From positions 140,833 to 204,832 of the forward strand of contig NZ_JACHVB010000060.1 of NCBI RefSeq assembly GCF_014230085.1: 64,000 nucleotides of DNA, written 5' to 3'. Below the pieces are notes generated by a model. The model ran no database searches and was not told where the DNA came from. It saw only the letters and a list, made by a program, of their open reading frames with translations. The translations under genes were made by a program, and so were the position numbers. Positions 8,601-16,501 of the stretch are shown here, piece by piece (position 1 is the first letter of the stretch; every line of letters starts with the position of its first letter). This stretch comes from Ruficoccus amylovorans. GTDB taxonomy: Bacteria; Verrucomicrobiota; Verrucomicrobiia; Opitutales; Cerasicoccaceae.

Positions 8601-9383
8601 TCAGGAGGTGTGGCGGCGGATGCCCTTCATCATGCGGTGGAAGAGGTCACCGACCTGCTTGTCCACCCGGGAAGAGATCTTGCCGTACACGTTCTTGAAG
8701 AAGATGTAGAAGAACATCGCCGGCACCGCCACAATCAGGCCGGTGGCCGTGGTGATGAGCGCTTCGGAGATGTTGTCGGCCAGCGCCTGCGGTTGACCCA
8801 TACCCTGGGCGGCGATGGCGCGGAAGGCCTTGATCATACCCGAAACCGTCCCGAGCAGACCGACCATCGGTGAGAGGGTCGCCACCAGCGAAAGCATGTT
8901 GATCATGACAAAGGGCGCGGCCAGTTCCTCGGTCGAGGACTCCTCCATCGCCTCCTTCATCGACTCCGGGTCGATGTGCTGGCCGTCGATGCGATCCAGC
9001 CCGGCGCTGATGATATTCGTCAGGACGGCAGGATTGTCTTCGCAAATCTTACGGGCGCCGTCGAAGTCCAGGCTCTCCATGGCCGGAGCCAGCTTCTGGG
9101 CCAGGTCCGGGCGCAGGAAGGGCTTTTCGCGGATCATGAGCAGGTTGTAAATAATCAGGCCCACCCCGCTGATCGAAAGCACAAGCAGGATGTACATGGC
9201 CCAACCACCGGCCTGGAACAAGCCCCACAGGGACATGCTGACGCCCACATCGTCCTCGGCCTCGACAGTCTGTTCGGTCTGCGCGGCAGGCGGCTCATCC
9301 TGAGCCAGGACGGGAACCGGCGCGGCGAAAAACGCGGCCAGCCCCAGCGAGAGCATGAGTATGAATTTCTTAAGGTCGTGCAT
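8601..9383 (-). CDS. exbB: MotA/TolQ/ExbB-family proton channel protein
   Basis: The 260-residue protein begins with a signal-like segment ending PVPVLAQ, then a short acidic linker and a membrane helix (about 60-80). The MotA/TolQ/ExbB core follows (about 150-245), with the long helices around LVATLSPMVGLLGTVSGMIKAF and ISEALITTATGLIVAVPAMFFY. The added signal peptide and periplasmic N-terminus are seen in a subset of ExbB proteins. It would form the pentameric channel around ExbD and drive the TonB-like product of 6406-7689. Upstream are two TPR exoproteins in the same operon. Confidence 0.93.
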   Translation of the reverse strand: MHDLKKFILMLSLGLAAFFAAPVPVLAQDEPPAAQTEQTVEAEDDVGVSMSLWGLFQAGGWAMYILLVLSISGVGLIIYNLLMIREKPFLRPDLAQKLAPAMESLDFDGARKICEDNPAVLTNIISAGLDRIDGQHIDPESMKEAMEESSTEELAAPFVMINMLSLVATLSPMVGLLGTVSGMIKAFRAIAAQGMGQPQALADNISEALITTATGLIVAVPAMFFYIFFKNVYGKISSRVDKQVGDLFHRMMKGIRRHTS

Positions 9384-9443
9384 ACGGGTAGGGTTTTGTG
9401 GTTGAAAGAAAAGTGTCAGGTTAAATGAATCCCGGCGCAGGCT

Positions 9444-10532
9444 TTAACTTCCCTGCGCGGGCAGCTTGGCCAATTGTTCGCGGCTTTTTTCACCCCAGGG
9501 GGTGCTGCCGTAGAAAAGATCAACTTCGCCGTAAATCTCGCGGGCGACATCGTTGCGGCCTATCTTCTGGTAAAGGGTACCGGAGCAATAAAACAGCTCG
9601 GGGGTCCAGGGATAGCTGATGTCCGCGGTGACAACGCCCTGGCTGATATTGCCCATGGCCAGCTCGGTATTATCGGCGGCCATAGCCAGACGGCCCTGCA
9701 CGAGCTTGAGCAGGGAAAAGGCGCGCTCCTCAGGCTCGATTTCCCCGGCTTTTTCGACGAAAAGTTCAGCCGTCTGGCTGCGTCCGGTTTCCAGGTTGCA
9801 GTAGGCTGTCCAGAGAATGGCCTCCTTCTGCACCCGCGTGTCCGGAATATCCTGAATGCGCTGGTAGAGGAAAAGGGCCTCGGAAACATTGCCCGTCTCG
9901 CGCAACTGATTGGCAAAGCGCATGATCTTGGGCAGGAGCGCCTCGTATTTCTTGCTCAGCGGGATGCGGTTGAGCAGCTTGAGGGCTTCATCGGTCTTGC
10001 CCGCATCCACCAGCCGCTCCGTCAGGATAAAGGCGTAGTCGATGTACTGCGGGGGCAGCTTGGTCAGGGGCAGGTACGCCATCAGTGCGGATGCCTCGTC
10101 CAGGTCGCTACTGCGCACCAGCGCAAAGGTGAAACGGTCCACCACCGAGTGGATATTGATATTATCGGGCGGGATTTGCAGGTAGCGCACCAACGGATAG
10201 ACGTACTCGCGCATGGAGCCCACAGCGCGGTCATAATCGCCCGCGTTGATAATATCGACGTGGTCCTCGTACTCGCGTGGCGGGGTGTAAAGGATCGACA
10301 GACCGGGGGTGTTCAGCGGCAGGATGATTTCCTGGCTGTCCTTCGGATTGTACCGGAAGATCAGCTCGCCGTTCTCCTCACCCATGAGGTAGAGCTTGTT
10401 GTTGGCGCCACCGGTGCGGTTAACCACAGGCACGGGCGTATTGCCGTACTTGCTAAGGTTGTCCTGGCCCTGCGCGGGCAGGACGGAGGCGAACACCAGG
10501 AGGGCCAGAGCGTATTTGAGGGAAGTCATCAC
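9444..10532 (-). CDS. periplasmic TPR-like protein of the ExbBD operon
   Basis: The 362-residue protein starts with a signal peptide (MMTSLKYALALLVFASVLPAQGQ). The first third carries a beta-rich segment (KLYLMGEENGELIFRYNPK). The rest is helical with TPR-like repeats such as TDEALKLLNRIPL and NVSEALFLYQRIQ and ends with KLPAQGS. Its start overlaps the stop of the large TPR gene by 4 bases. The protein probably lies in the periplasm and gives a protein-binding scaffold to the ExbB-ExbD machine encoded 60 bases downstream. The specific function is unknown. Confidence 0.8.
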   Translation of the reverse strand: MMTSLKYALALLVFASVLPAQGQDNLSKYGNTPVPVVNRTGGANNKLYLMGEENGELIFRYNPKDSQEIILPLNTPGLSILYTPPREYEDHVDIINAGDYDRAVGSMREYVYPLVRYLQIPPDNINIHSVVDRFTFALVRSSDLDEASALMAYLPLTKLPPQYIDYAFILTERLVDAGKTDEALKLLNRIPLSKKYEALLPKIMRFANQLRETGNVSEALFLYQRIQDIPDTRVQKEAILWTAYCNLETGRSQTAELFVEKAGEIEPEERAFSLLKLVQGRLAMAADNTELAMGNISQGVVTADISYPWTPELFYCSGTLYQKIGRNDVAREIYGEVDLFYGSTPWGEKSREQLAKLPAQGS

Positions 10533-13500
10533 AGGGCCGACCTCGCTTGTTTGATTTGATCGTAATAGGCGGAGCCCTCCAGGGAGGGGTTGGCGAGAAA
10601 CTCGTCGTAGGTGCGGCGCGCGTCATCGCGGCGGCCCATGCTTTCGAGCGCCTGCCCGCTTTGGTAATAGGCACCGGAAGCCCACTCGGGGAAGCCGGAA
10701 TAGCCGATATAGACCCGTTCGAAAAACGCCTGGGCCGAGGGCCAGTCCTGCTCCTCCATGTAGGTCAATCCGGTCTTGTAAAGAGCCTCGGCCTGCGGTT
10801 CGCCGCGCCACTCGCGGCGGGCGATGACCTCCTGGTACTTTTCGCGGGCCCGGTCGAGGTCGCCCTGCTTGCGCAAGGCATCGGCCTCGCCCATGACGGC
10901 CAGCACGATCCCGGCCGCACCGGGGAACTGGTCCTGTGCCTCGCGGTAAAAGTTGACCGCCTCGTAGGTCTGGCCGTTGGCCATGCTCAGGGCGCCGAGG
11001 GCGAGGTAGGCGTTGAGAAGGCTTTCGTGCGATTCCGGATGCGCCTCGATCACGGTCAGATAGGCTTGCCGGGCGAGCTGCCGATCGAAGTCCTCGGCCT
11101 TGCCGCCGATCCAGATCAGCGTCTCGGGACTGGCGAAGCGCAGTTCCTGATCGGTGTAAATGTGGCCGCCGTCGGCGGGAGCCCCCATGTTGTCGAGTGT
11201 CATGGCCAGACGCATGGCCAGGGTCATTTCCTGGTTGAGCATCGCCTTGTCATAGGCGCGCCGGAGCGTGACGGCGGGGGATTCCTTGGGGAAGGCTTCA
11301 TTCGTGCGGCGGGCCTGGGCCAGCCACTCGTCCACCGGAGTCATGTCCTGCGCCAGTCCCTCGCGGAACTTTTTCGGGTAAAAGGCCTCCTGAATGGACA
11401 TGCTGATGTCCGGGTTCTGCTTGAAATAGTCGAAGAGAAACTGCCGGTCCAGGATGATCTTTTCGCGGAAGGCGGTGTCGCTCTTGAGCTTTTCGAGGAA
11501 GGCGAGGTTGGCGTCGATTTCCGCGCGGTTCTCGTCGTATTTTTGTCCGTAAACCTTGAGGATCAGGTCGATACCATAAGAGTTCGGATCGTTCCCGAAG
11601 CGCATAACCCCGTCGAGATAGGCATCAAGCATGTCTTGCGGACGGCCCTGAAGCTCACGCGCCCGGCCCAGCTCGAAGAGCGCGCCGGTGAAGTCCCCCT
11701 CCTCGCGGTAGGTGTTCATGTAGTCTTGAAAATTGACAACCATCTCATCGTAGCGGTGGTTGGCCTCGTAAAGCTTGCCCTTCTGGAAATAGGCGTTGCG
11801 GATGAAGCTCGGGCTGGTGGTGAACTTCTCGACGTTGCTGTAGTGCTTGAGAGCCCGGTCCACATTGCCGGTGGCCGCGTAGATGTCCCCCAGGAAGTAC
11901 TCGACCTCGCCGCGAAGGCTGGTCTTGGGGTACTTTTTGACAAATTCGATAAAGTCCTTTTCGGCCTCCGGGTACTGCTCCAGCCCAAAGTAGCAAATGC
12001 CCCGGCGGTAGAGCGAATCCTCCGCGTAGGCGCCGGTGTTGTAGTGCTGGAGGATCACGCTGAACTGCTTGATCGCGTCCTCGTAGTTGCCCATAAAGAT
12101 GTCGCCCAGTCCGACCCAGTAGTGGCAACCTTCGGCCATCATGCCCTTGGGGTGCTTCTGCAGGTAGCCTTCGAAGACGTTTATCATGTCGCCGAAACGC
12201 TCGAGCTTCACGTAAGTGGATCCCATCAGGAACACCACTTGTCCGGCATAGGCCGACTCAGGGTTTTCGGCCAGGAAGCCCTTGGCCAGGTCGAAAAACT
12301 CGTCATACTGCCCCTTCTCCAGGTAGAACTGGCAGAGCTTCACAATAATGTCGTCGGCATACTTGTGCCAGGACTTGTTGCTAACGTAACTCTCGCCCAT
12401 CGCGATGACCTCATCGGTGAGCTTGAGCTCAGTCGCCGCACTGAAGGCCGCGTAGAGAAAGTCCTGGGCGGCAGCGTGCTCGGGGTACTCCTGCACCAGT
12501 TCCTTGTAGGCAAAAAAGGATTCCCAGTCCCGGCCCGTGAGCAGGTAGGTCCGCGCGATACGTACTTTCAGGTCCGCCGTGTAGTCGTCCAATTTCTTGA
12601 GCGCGTCGAGTTGCGCCTGGGTGTTGGCCACCTGGGTTTCCAGCTCGACCAGTTGGTCGCCACCGCCGGTGCTGCTCGTGATCTTGAGCAGTTCGTACTG
12701 CGAGCGCAGGTCGGCGAGGTAAGACTCCTGCCAGTCCACAATTTCCTGCACGGTCAGCACCATCCGGTACATGAGCATGGCCTCGTTGAAGCGCTGGAGC
12801 TTGGAAAGCTTGTCCCCGGCGTCGAGCAGGGCGACGTTGAGCTGGAGGCTGTAGCGGGCGGGCGATTCGTTAACCAGGTACGGCAGGAGTGTCATCGTCT
12901 CCTTGAACTTACCCTGGGCGATATAAGCCTCCATCAGGGCGGCGGCGGCCTTGGACTGGTCGTCCACCGTGCGGCCTTCGCGCAGGTAGAGAGCGAACCA
13001 GTTCTGCCCGGCGGCCCAGTTTTTCGCGATGTAGAAGCAGGCTACAATCTTGCGCAAGGCATCCTGGCGTTGCTCGGAGTTCAGGCGCATCTCCAGGGGC
13101 GGAGTCAATAGCTTGGCGTAAACCTCACCAGCCTCGTTGAATTTCTGCTGCCCCCGGTAAGCGTCGGCCATGGCAAAATTGGCGTTGACCGAGTAAGTGC
13201 CGTTCGGGAACTCTTTTTCCAGGCGCTGAAACCACTTGATCGCCTCGTTCAGATACGTGGTATTATCCTCTTCGCTGTACTGCACGAGGTAGCCCAACCC
13301 GAGGTAGAAATAGACCCCGTTGAGACTCTTGCGCATTTCCTCGCCTTCGCCTTCGAAGCGTTTGACCATCTCCATCAGGTACGGGCGCGCCCCCAGATAG
13401 TCCCGAGCCTCGATCAATGACCCGGTCTCCCGCTGGAGCTCGCTGAGAGTCATGCGAGACGTATCCACGCTCTGTCCCCAGCACAGCGACTGGAGGCAAA

Positions 13501-13558
13501 CGAGGATCAGAAATATAGGAAAGCAAGGGTTGAATCGAATACGGGCCTTACGGATCAC
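10529..13558 (-). CDS. large TPR protein, probably periplasmic or outer-membrane associated
   Basis: The frame is open up to a TTG at 13615, but I place the start at GTG 13558, because the product then begins MIRKARIRFNPCFPIFLILV, a normal signal peptide ending CWGQS. This gives 1009 residues. Nearly the whole protein is made of TPR/Sel1-like helical repeats, for example YPEAEKDFIEFVKKYPKTSL, NVDRALKHYSNVEKF and YEAVNFYREAQDQFPGA. It opens the operon and is coupled to the second TPR gene by an ATGA overlap. TPR exoproteins next to ExbB/ExbD/TonB are a recurring arrangement in Verrucomicrobia and Planctomycetes. Ligand unknown. Confidence 0.82.
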   Translation of the reverse strand: MIRKARIRFNPCFPIFLILVCLQSLCWGQSVDTSRMTLSELQRETGSLIEARDYLGARPYLMEMVKRFEGEGEEMRKSLNGVYFYLGLGYLVQYSEEDNTTYLNEAIKWFQRLEKEFPNGTYSVNANFAMADAYRGQQKFNEAGEVYAKLLTPPLEMRLNSEQRQDALRKIVACFYIAKNWAAGQNWFALYLREGRTVDDQSKAAAALMEAYIAQGKFKETMTLLPYLVNESPARYSLQLNVALLDAGDKLSKLQRFNEAMLMYRMVLTVQEIVDWQESYLADLRSQYELLKITSSTGGGDQLVELETQVANTQAQLDALKKLDDYTADLKVRIARTYLLTGRDWESFFAYKELVQEYPEHAAAQDFLYAAFSAATELKLTDEVIAMGESYVSNKSWHKYADDIIVKLCQFYLEKGQYDEFFDLAKGFLAENPESAYAGQVVFLMGSTYVKLERFGDMINVFEGYLQKHPKGMMAEGCHYWVGLGDIFMGNYEDAIKQFSVILQHYNTGAYAEDSLYRRGICYFGLEQYPEAEKDFIEFVKKYPKTSLRGEVEYFLGDIYAATGNVDRALKHYSNVEKFTTSPSFIRNAYFQKGKLYEANHRYDEMVVNFQDYMNTYREEGDFTGALFELGRARELQGRPQDMLDAYLDGVMRFGNDPNSYGIDLILKVYGQKYDENRAEIDANLAFLEKLKSDTAFREKIILDRQFLFDYFKQNPDISMSIQEAFYPKKFREGLAQDMTPVDEWLAQARRTNEAFPKESPAVTLRRAYDKAMLNQEMTLAMRLAMTLDNMGAPADGGHIYTDQELRFASPETLIWIGGKAEDFDRQLARQAYLTVIEAHPESHESLLNAYLALGALSMANGQTYEAVNFYREAQDQFPGAAGIVLAVMGEADALRKQGDLDRAREKYQEVIARREWRGEPQAEALYKTGLTYMEEQDWPSAQAFFERVYIGYSGFPEWASGAYYQSGQALESMGRRDDARRTYDEFLANPSLEGSAYYDQIKQARSAL

Positions 13559-13851
13559 GTCATCAAATCGGTCGGGGGTAAAAGCATTGGAAACATCCAG
13601 CCAAGGAGATTTCAAAGCATATTGCCAGAAAAAAGCTTGGTCAGAGATAGTATCACCTGAGGGAAGGACTTAACCTATAAAAATGCGCTCAAGTCAACAG
13701 GCAAGCCCCACAAACAGCCTAAAGAAGCAAAGCCAACCCTTCACACCCGCCGTCACAGGAGAAGAAACAGCCCCCCTCAACCAACACCCGCAACCGAACA
13801 CATGCTGAACGCAAAACTGCACTTGTCAGGAAGCACGACGGTAGCCAAAGT

Positions 13852-14991
13852 TTGCCCATCCTACTACATCGGTACATTTTCAGATCTGTCCTGGTGGCGA
13901 CCGTCATGGCCGTCGCCATGTTCGTGTTCGTGCTGGTCGCCGGTAATGCGATCAAGGAAGTCCTCGGGCTTTTGGCCTCGGGTCGGGTGAGCTGGGGGCA
14001 GTTCTTCTATATCATGATGATCCTCATCCCCCGGGTCATCCCCTACGCCTTCCCGCTGGGCATTCTCACCGGCGTACTGCTGGTCCTCGGCCGACTCTCG
14101 GCCCAGGGCGAAATCCTTGCCATGAAGGCCGCCGGTATCAGCCTGTACCGCATCGCCGCCCCGATCTTCCTTATCGCCATCGGCGGCACGGTTTTCGCCG
14201 TGGCCATCGCCTTTTACTACGCCCCCATGGCCGACACCCTCTACAAGCGCACCCTGGCCAACATCGTGCGCGAGGACCCGCTGCGCTTTTTCCAGACCCG
14301 TACCTTCGTGAAGGAGTTTCCCGGCTTCGTCTTCTACTTCGACTCGCGCGACGGCCCCACCGTCCACAACCTGCGCGTCTGGGTCATCGACGAAAGCAAC
14401 CGCATGACCCGCTACCTCCAGAGCGACAGCGGCGTCATCACCTTCGATGCCGAGACCGACTCCATCAAGCTGACCGTTGACGCCGCCGCCGCCGAAAACC
14501 GCAGCGGCAGCGATGTCGAGGACGCCGGGGGCCTGCACACCGTCACCTTCGGCGACTCCAGTTTCAGCATCCCGCTGGACGGACTCTTCGGCTCCAGCAA
14601 CCAGGAGCGCAAGCTCTCCTACCTCAACCTGAACGAGTTGCTGGGCAAGCGCCAGCAGTACCTCGATAACACCGAGGGCCTCCCCGCCGAGGAGCAGGCC
14701 TCCCTCGTAAACAAGGTGCAGACCGCTATCCAGAAAAAGGCCGCCATGGGCGTGGCTGTGCTCTCCCTGTGCGCCATCGCCATCCCCCTCGGCATCAAGG
14801 CCAGTCGCTCCGAAACCTACGCCAATCTCGCCATCGCCCTCGGCCTTGCCCTGACCTATTTCTTCCTCCTGGTCATCGTCTCCTGGCTGGAAAAAAAGCC
14901 CGAATTACGGCCCGACCTCCTGATCTGGCTCCCCAATTTGCTCTATCAGGGACTCGGTTTTTACCTGCTCAACCGCGTCAACAAACACTGA
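13852..14991 (+). CDS. LptF/LptG-family lipopolysaccharide export permease
   Basis: The 379-residue inner-membrane protein belongs to the YjgP/YjgQ family, which pairs with LptB to lift LPS out of the membrane. The N-terminal signature LLHRYIFRSVLVA is present, with three N-terminal membrane helices, a periplasmic beta-jellyroll domain (about 130-270) and three C-terminal helices from about 290. The start is a TTG, and no better ATG is in frame. It is not possible to tell LptF from LptG here, and the partner gene is not in the window. It is divergent from the TPR/ExbBD operon. Confidence 0.88.
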   Translation: MPILLHRYIFRSVLVATVMAVAMFVFVLVAGNAIKEVLGLLASGRVSWGQFFYIMMILIPRVIPYAFPLGILTGVLLVLGRLSAQGEILAMKAAGISLYRIAAPIFLIAIGGTVFAVAIAFYYAPMADTLYKRTLANIVREDPLRFFQTRTFVKEFPGFVFYFDSRDGPTVHNLRVWVIDESNRMTRYLQSDSGVITFDAETDSIKLTVDAAAAENRSGSDVEDAGGLHTVTFGDSSFSIPLDGLFGSSNQERKLSYLNLNELLGKRQQYLDNTEGLPAEEQASLVNKVQTAIQKKAAMGVAVLSLCAIAIPLGIKASRSETYANLAIALGLALTYFFLLVIVSWLEKKPELRPDLLIWLPNLLYQGLGFYLLNRVNKH

Positions 14992-15071
14992 GCCCGCGCA
15001 AAAGACGCGCCAAAGCGAAAGTTTTCCCTTGCCTTCGGCTGGGAATCCGCTTTTATCCAGCGCTTTTTCCC

Positions 15072-15260
15072 ATGTCTGAAGAGAAATCACAGAGCAAGAC
15101 ACCGCAAGGACTCGACTTCAACGACGTTGATATCCTCAAGCGCTACGTCACCGACACCGGCAAGATCCTTCCGCGCCGCATCACCGGCCTGACGGCCCTC
15201 CAGCAGCGCCGCATCACCAAGGCGATCAAGCGCGCGCGCAATCTCTTGTTGATGAAGTAG
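15072..15260 (+). CDS. rpsR: 30S ribosomal protein S18
   Basis: The start is ATG 15072, giving 62 residues. The core DVDILKRYVTDTGKILPRR followed by ITGLTALQQRRITKAIKRAR is the S18 signature (16S rRNA platform binding, S6 partner). The protein lacks the N-terminal cysteine motif of zinc-binding S18 forms. It lies 80 bases after the lpt permease and 29 bases before tsaC, and not beside rpsF or rplI, which is the common order in other phyla. Confidence 0.97.
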   Translation: MSEEKSQSKTPQGLDFNDVDILKRYVTDTGKILPRRITGLTALQQRRITKAIKRARNLLLMK

Positions 15261-15289
15261 TTCTCCGCCTCGGGCGGCACTTTTTTGTC

Positions 15290-16294
15290 ATGCCGACCGC
15301 GAGCATACTCGGCGAATCGGACGATCATGTCCGCATGGCCGCACGCCTCCTGCGAGAAGGCGAACTCGTAGCCCTGCCTACGGAGACCGTTTACGGACTG
15401 GCAGGGAATGCCCGGCTCGAAACCACCGTCCGGAGCATTTTCACCGTTAAGGGACGCCCCTTAATCGACCCGCTGATCGTGCATGTGCACGATTTTTCGC
15501 AGGTCGAGGAGCTTTGCGCCGACGTCCCGCCGATCGCCCACCAATTGGCGGAGGCATTCTGGCCCGGCCCCCTTACCCTGATCCTTCCAAAGGCCCCGCA
15601 GGTCAGCGACCTGCTCACGGCAGGCCATCCGACCGTCGCGGTCCGCATGCCCGCTCACCCGCTGGCCCGACGCATCCTCCAGGCGGCCGATGTCCCCCTG
15701 GCCGCGCCCAGCGCCAACCCCTTTGGCTACATCAGCCCCACCTGTGCTGAACACGTGCAGGAATCGCTCGGCGAACGCATCGGCTGGATCGTGGACGGCG
15801 GCCCCTGCCAGAAGGGCATCGAATCGACTATCATCGACGTCTCCACCCCCGGTGAAATCCGTCTGCTGCGCCCCGGCCCGCTGACCGGCGAGCAAATTTC
15901 GGAGGCCCTGAACGGTTTACCTGTCACCACCCCGGCCGCCACGTCCAGCGACAAACCTGTCGCCCCCGGCATGCTGACGCGCCACTACAGCCCTCATACG
16001 CCACTGACCCTCGTCCCCAACGGCCAACTCCCCCCTGCCATCCCCCCGACCGCGCCCGAAGGCTCCAGCGCCTGGCTGGCCACCGCCCGCCCGCGCGCGG
16101 ACGCGTCCTCCCCCGCCTATACCCGCTACTGGTTCAGTGAAACGGGCGCACTGGAGGATATTTCCCAATCCCTTTTCGGCATGCTGCGCAAGCTCGACCA
16201 AGCCGGCCATTCCCATATCTACGTCGAACTTCCCCCCTCCGACGGCCTCGGCCTCTCCCTCATCGACCGCCTCAACCGCGCCGCCGCGCGTTAG
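15290..16294 (+). CDS. tsaC: L-threonylcarbamoyladenylate synthase (Sua5 type)
   Basis: The enzyme makes threonylcarbamoyl-AMP from threonine, bicarbonate and ATP for t6A37 modification of ANN-decoding tRNAs. The YrdC domain (about 10-200) shows GELVALPTETVYGLAGNA and TVKGRPLIDPLIVHV. At 334 residues the protein also carries the C-terminal Sua5 domain (about 235-334) joined by the APGMLTRHYSPHTPL linker, so it is the long Sua5 form rather than the short E. coli TsaC. It is followed by a strong hairpin terminator at 16324-16359. Confidence 0.94.
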   Translation: MPTASILGESDDHVRMAARLLREGELVALPTETVYGLAGNARLETTVRSIFTVKGRPLIDPLIVHVHDFSQVEELCADVPPIAHQLAEAFWPGPLTLILPKAPQVSDLLTAGHPTVAVRMPAHPLARRILQAADVPLAAPSANPFGYISPTCAEHVQESLGERIGWIVDGGPCQKGIESTIIDVSTPGEIRLLRPGPLTGEQISEALNGLPVTTPAATSSDKPVAPGMLTRHYSPHTPLTLVPNGQLPPAIPPTAPEGSSAWLATARPRADASSPAYTRYWFSETGALEDISQSLFGMLRKLDQAGHSHIYVELPPSDGLGLSLIDRLNRAAAR

Positions 16295-16323
16295 AGCACG
16301 CTCCAAGTAGATTTGCAGGTTAT

Positions 16324-16359
16324 GCGAGAGGGTGTTTTCTGAAAAAAACACCCTCTCGC
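16324..16359 (+). terminator. strong hairpin terminator after tsaC
   Basis: A perfect 15-base stem (16324-16338 pairs with 16345-16359) with a 6-base loop starts 29 bases after the tsaC stop. The stem has a GC-rich base (GCGAGAGGG) and an A/T-rich top. It is symmetrical, so it could also act on the opposite strand. Confidence 0.75.
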
Positions 16360-16442
16360 GCTCTCCCCAAAAAACTTTTGAGACGGAACCTCGTTTCTTC
16401 GCAAGAACGGTAGCCGCTAAACACCGAGGAGGTGTACGCCAC

Positions 16443-16476
16443 AAAAAAAGCGGCGAGGCCGAAACCTCACCGCTTT
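16443..16476 (-). terminator. rho-independent terminator of the exopolysaccharide operon
   Basis: Read on the minus strand, AAAGCGGTGAGG and its partner CCTCGCCGCTTT form a stem with one G-T pair and a TTTCGG loop, followed by a run of seven T (A 16443-16449 on the plus strand). It lies 25 bases after the stop of the tyrosine kinase gene, the last gene of its operon. This is the most classical terminator in the window. Confidence 0.88.
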
Positions 16477-16501
16477 ATAAAACAGCGTTACCAGTCGAAA
16501 C

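Noticed and set aside
10547..13111. 854-codon open frame antisense to the large TPR gene
   Set aside because: The TPR frame has a signal peptide and clear repeats. The antisense frame has no recognisable domain and is explained by GC-rich codon use.
16292..16305. Copy of the MITE end at TTAGAGCACGCTCC
   Set aside because: Only the first six bases (TAGAGC) match the 57139 element, which is expected by chance.
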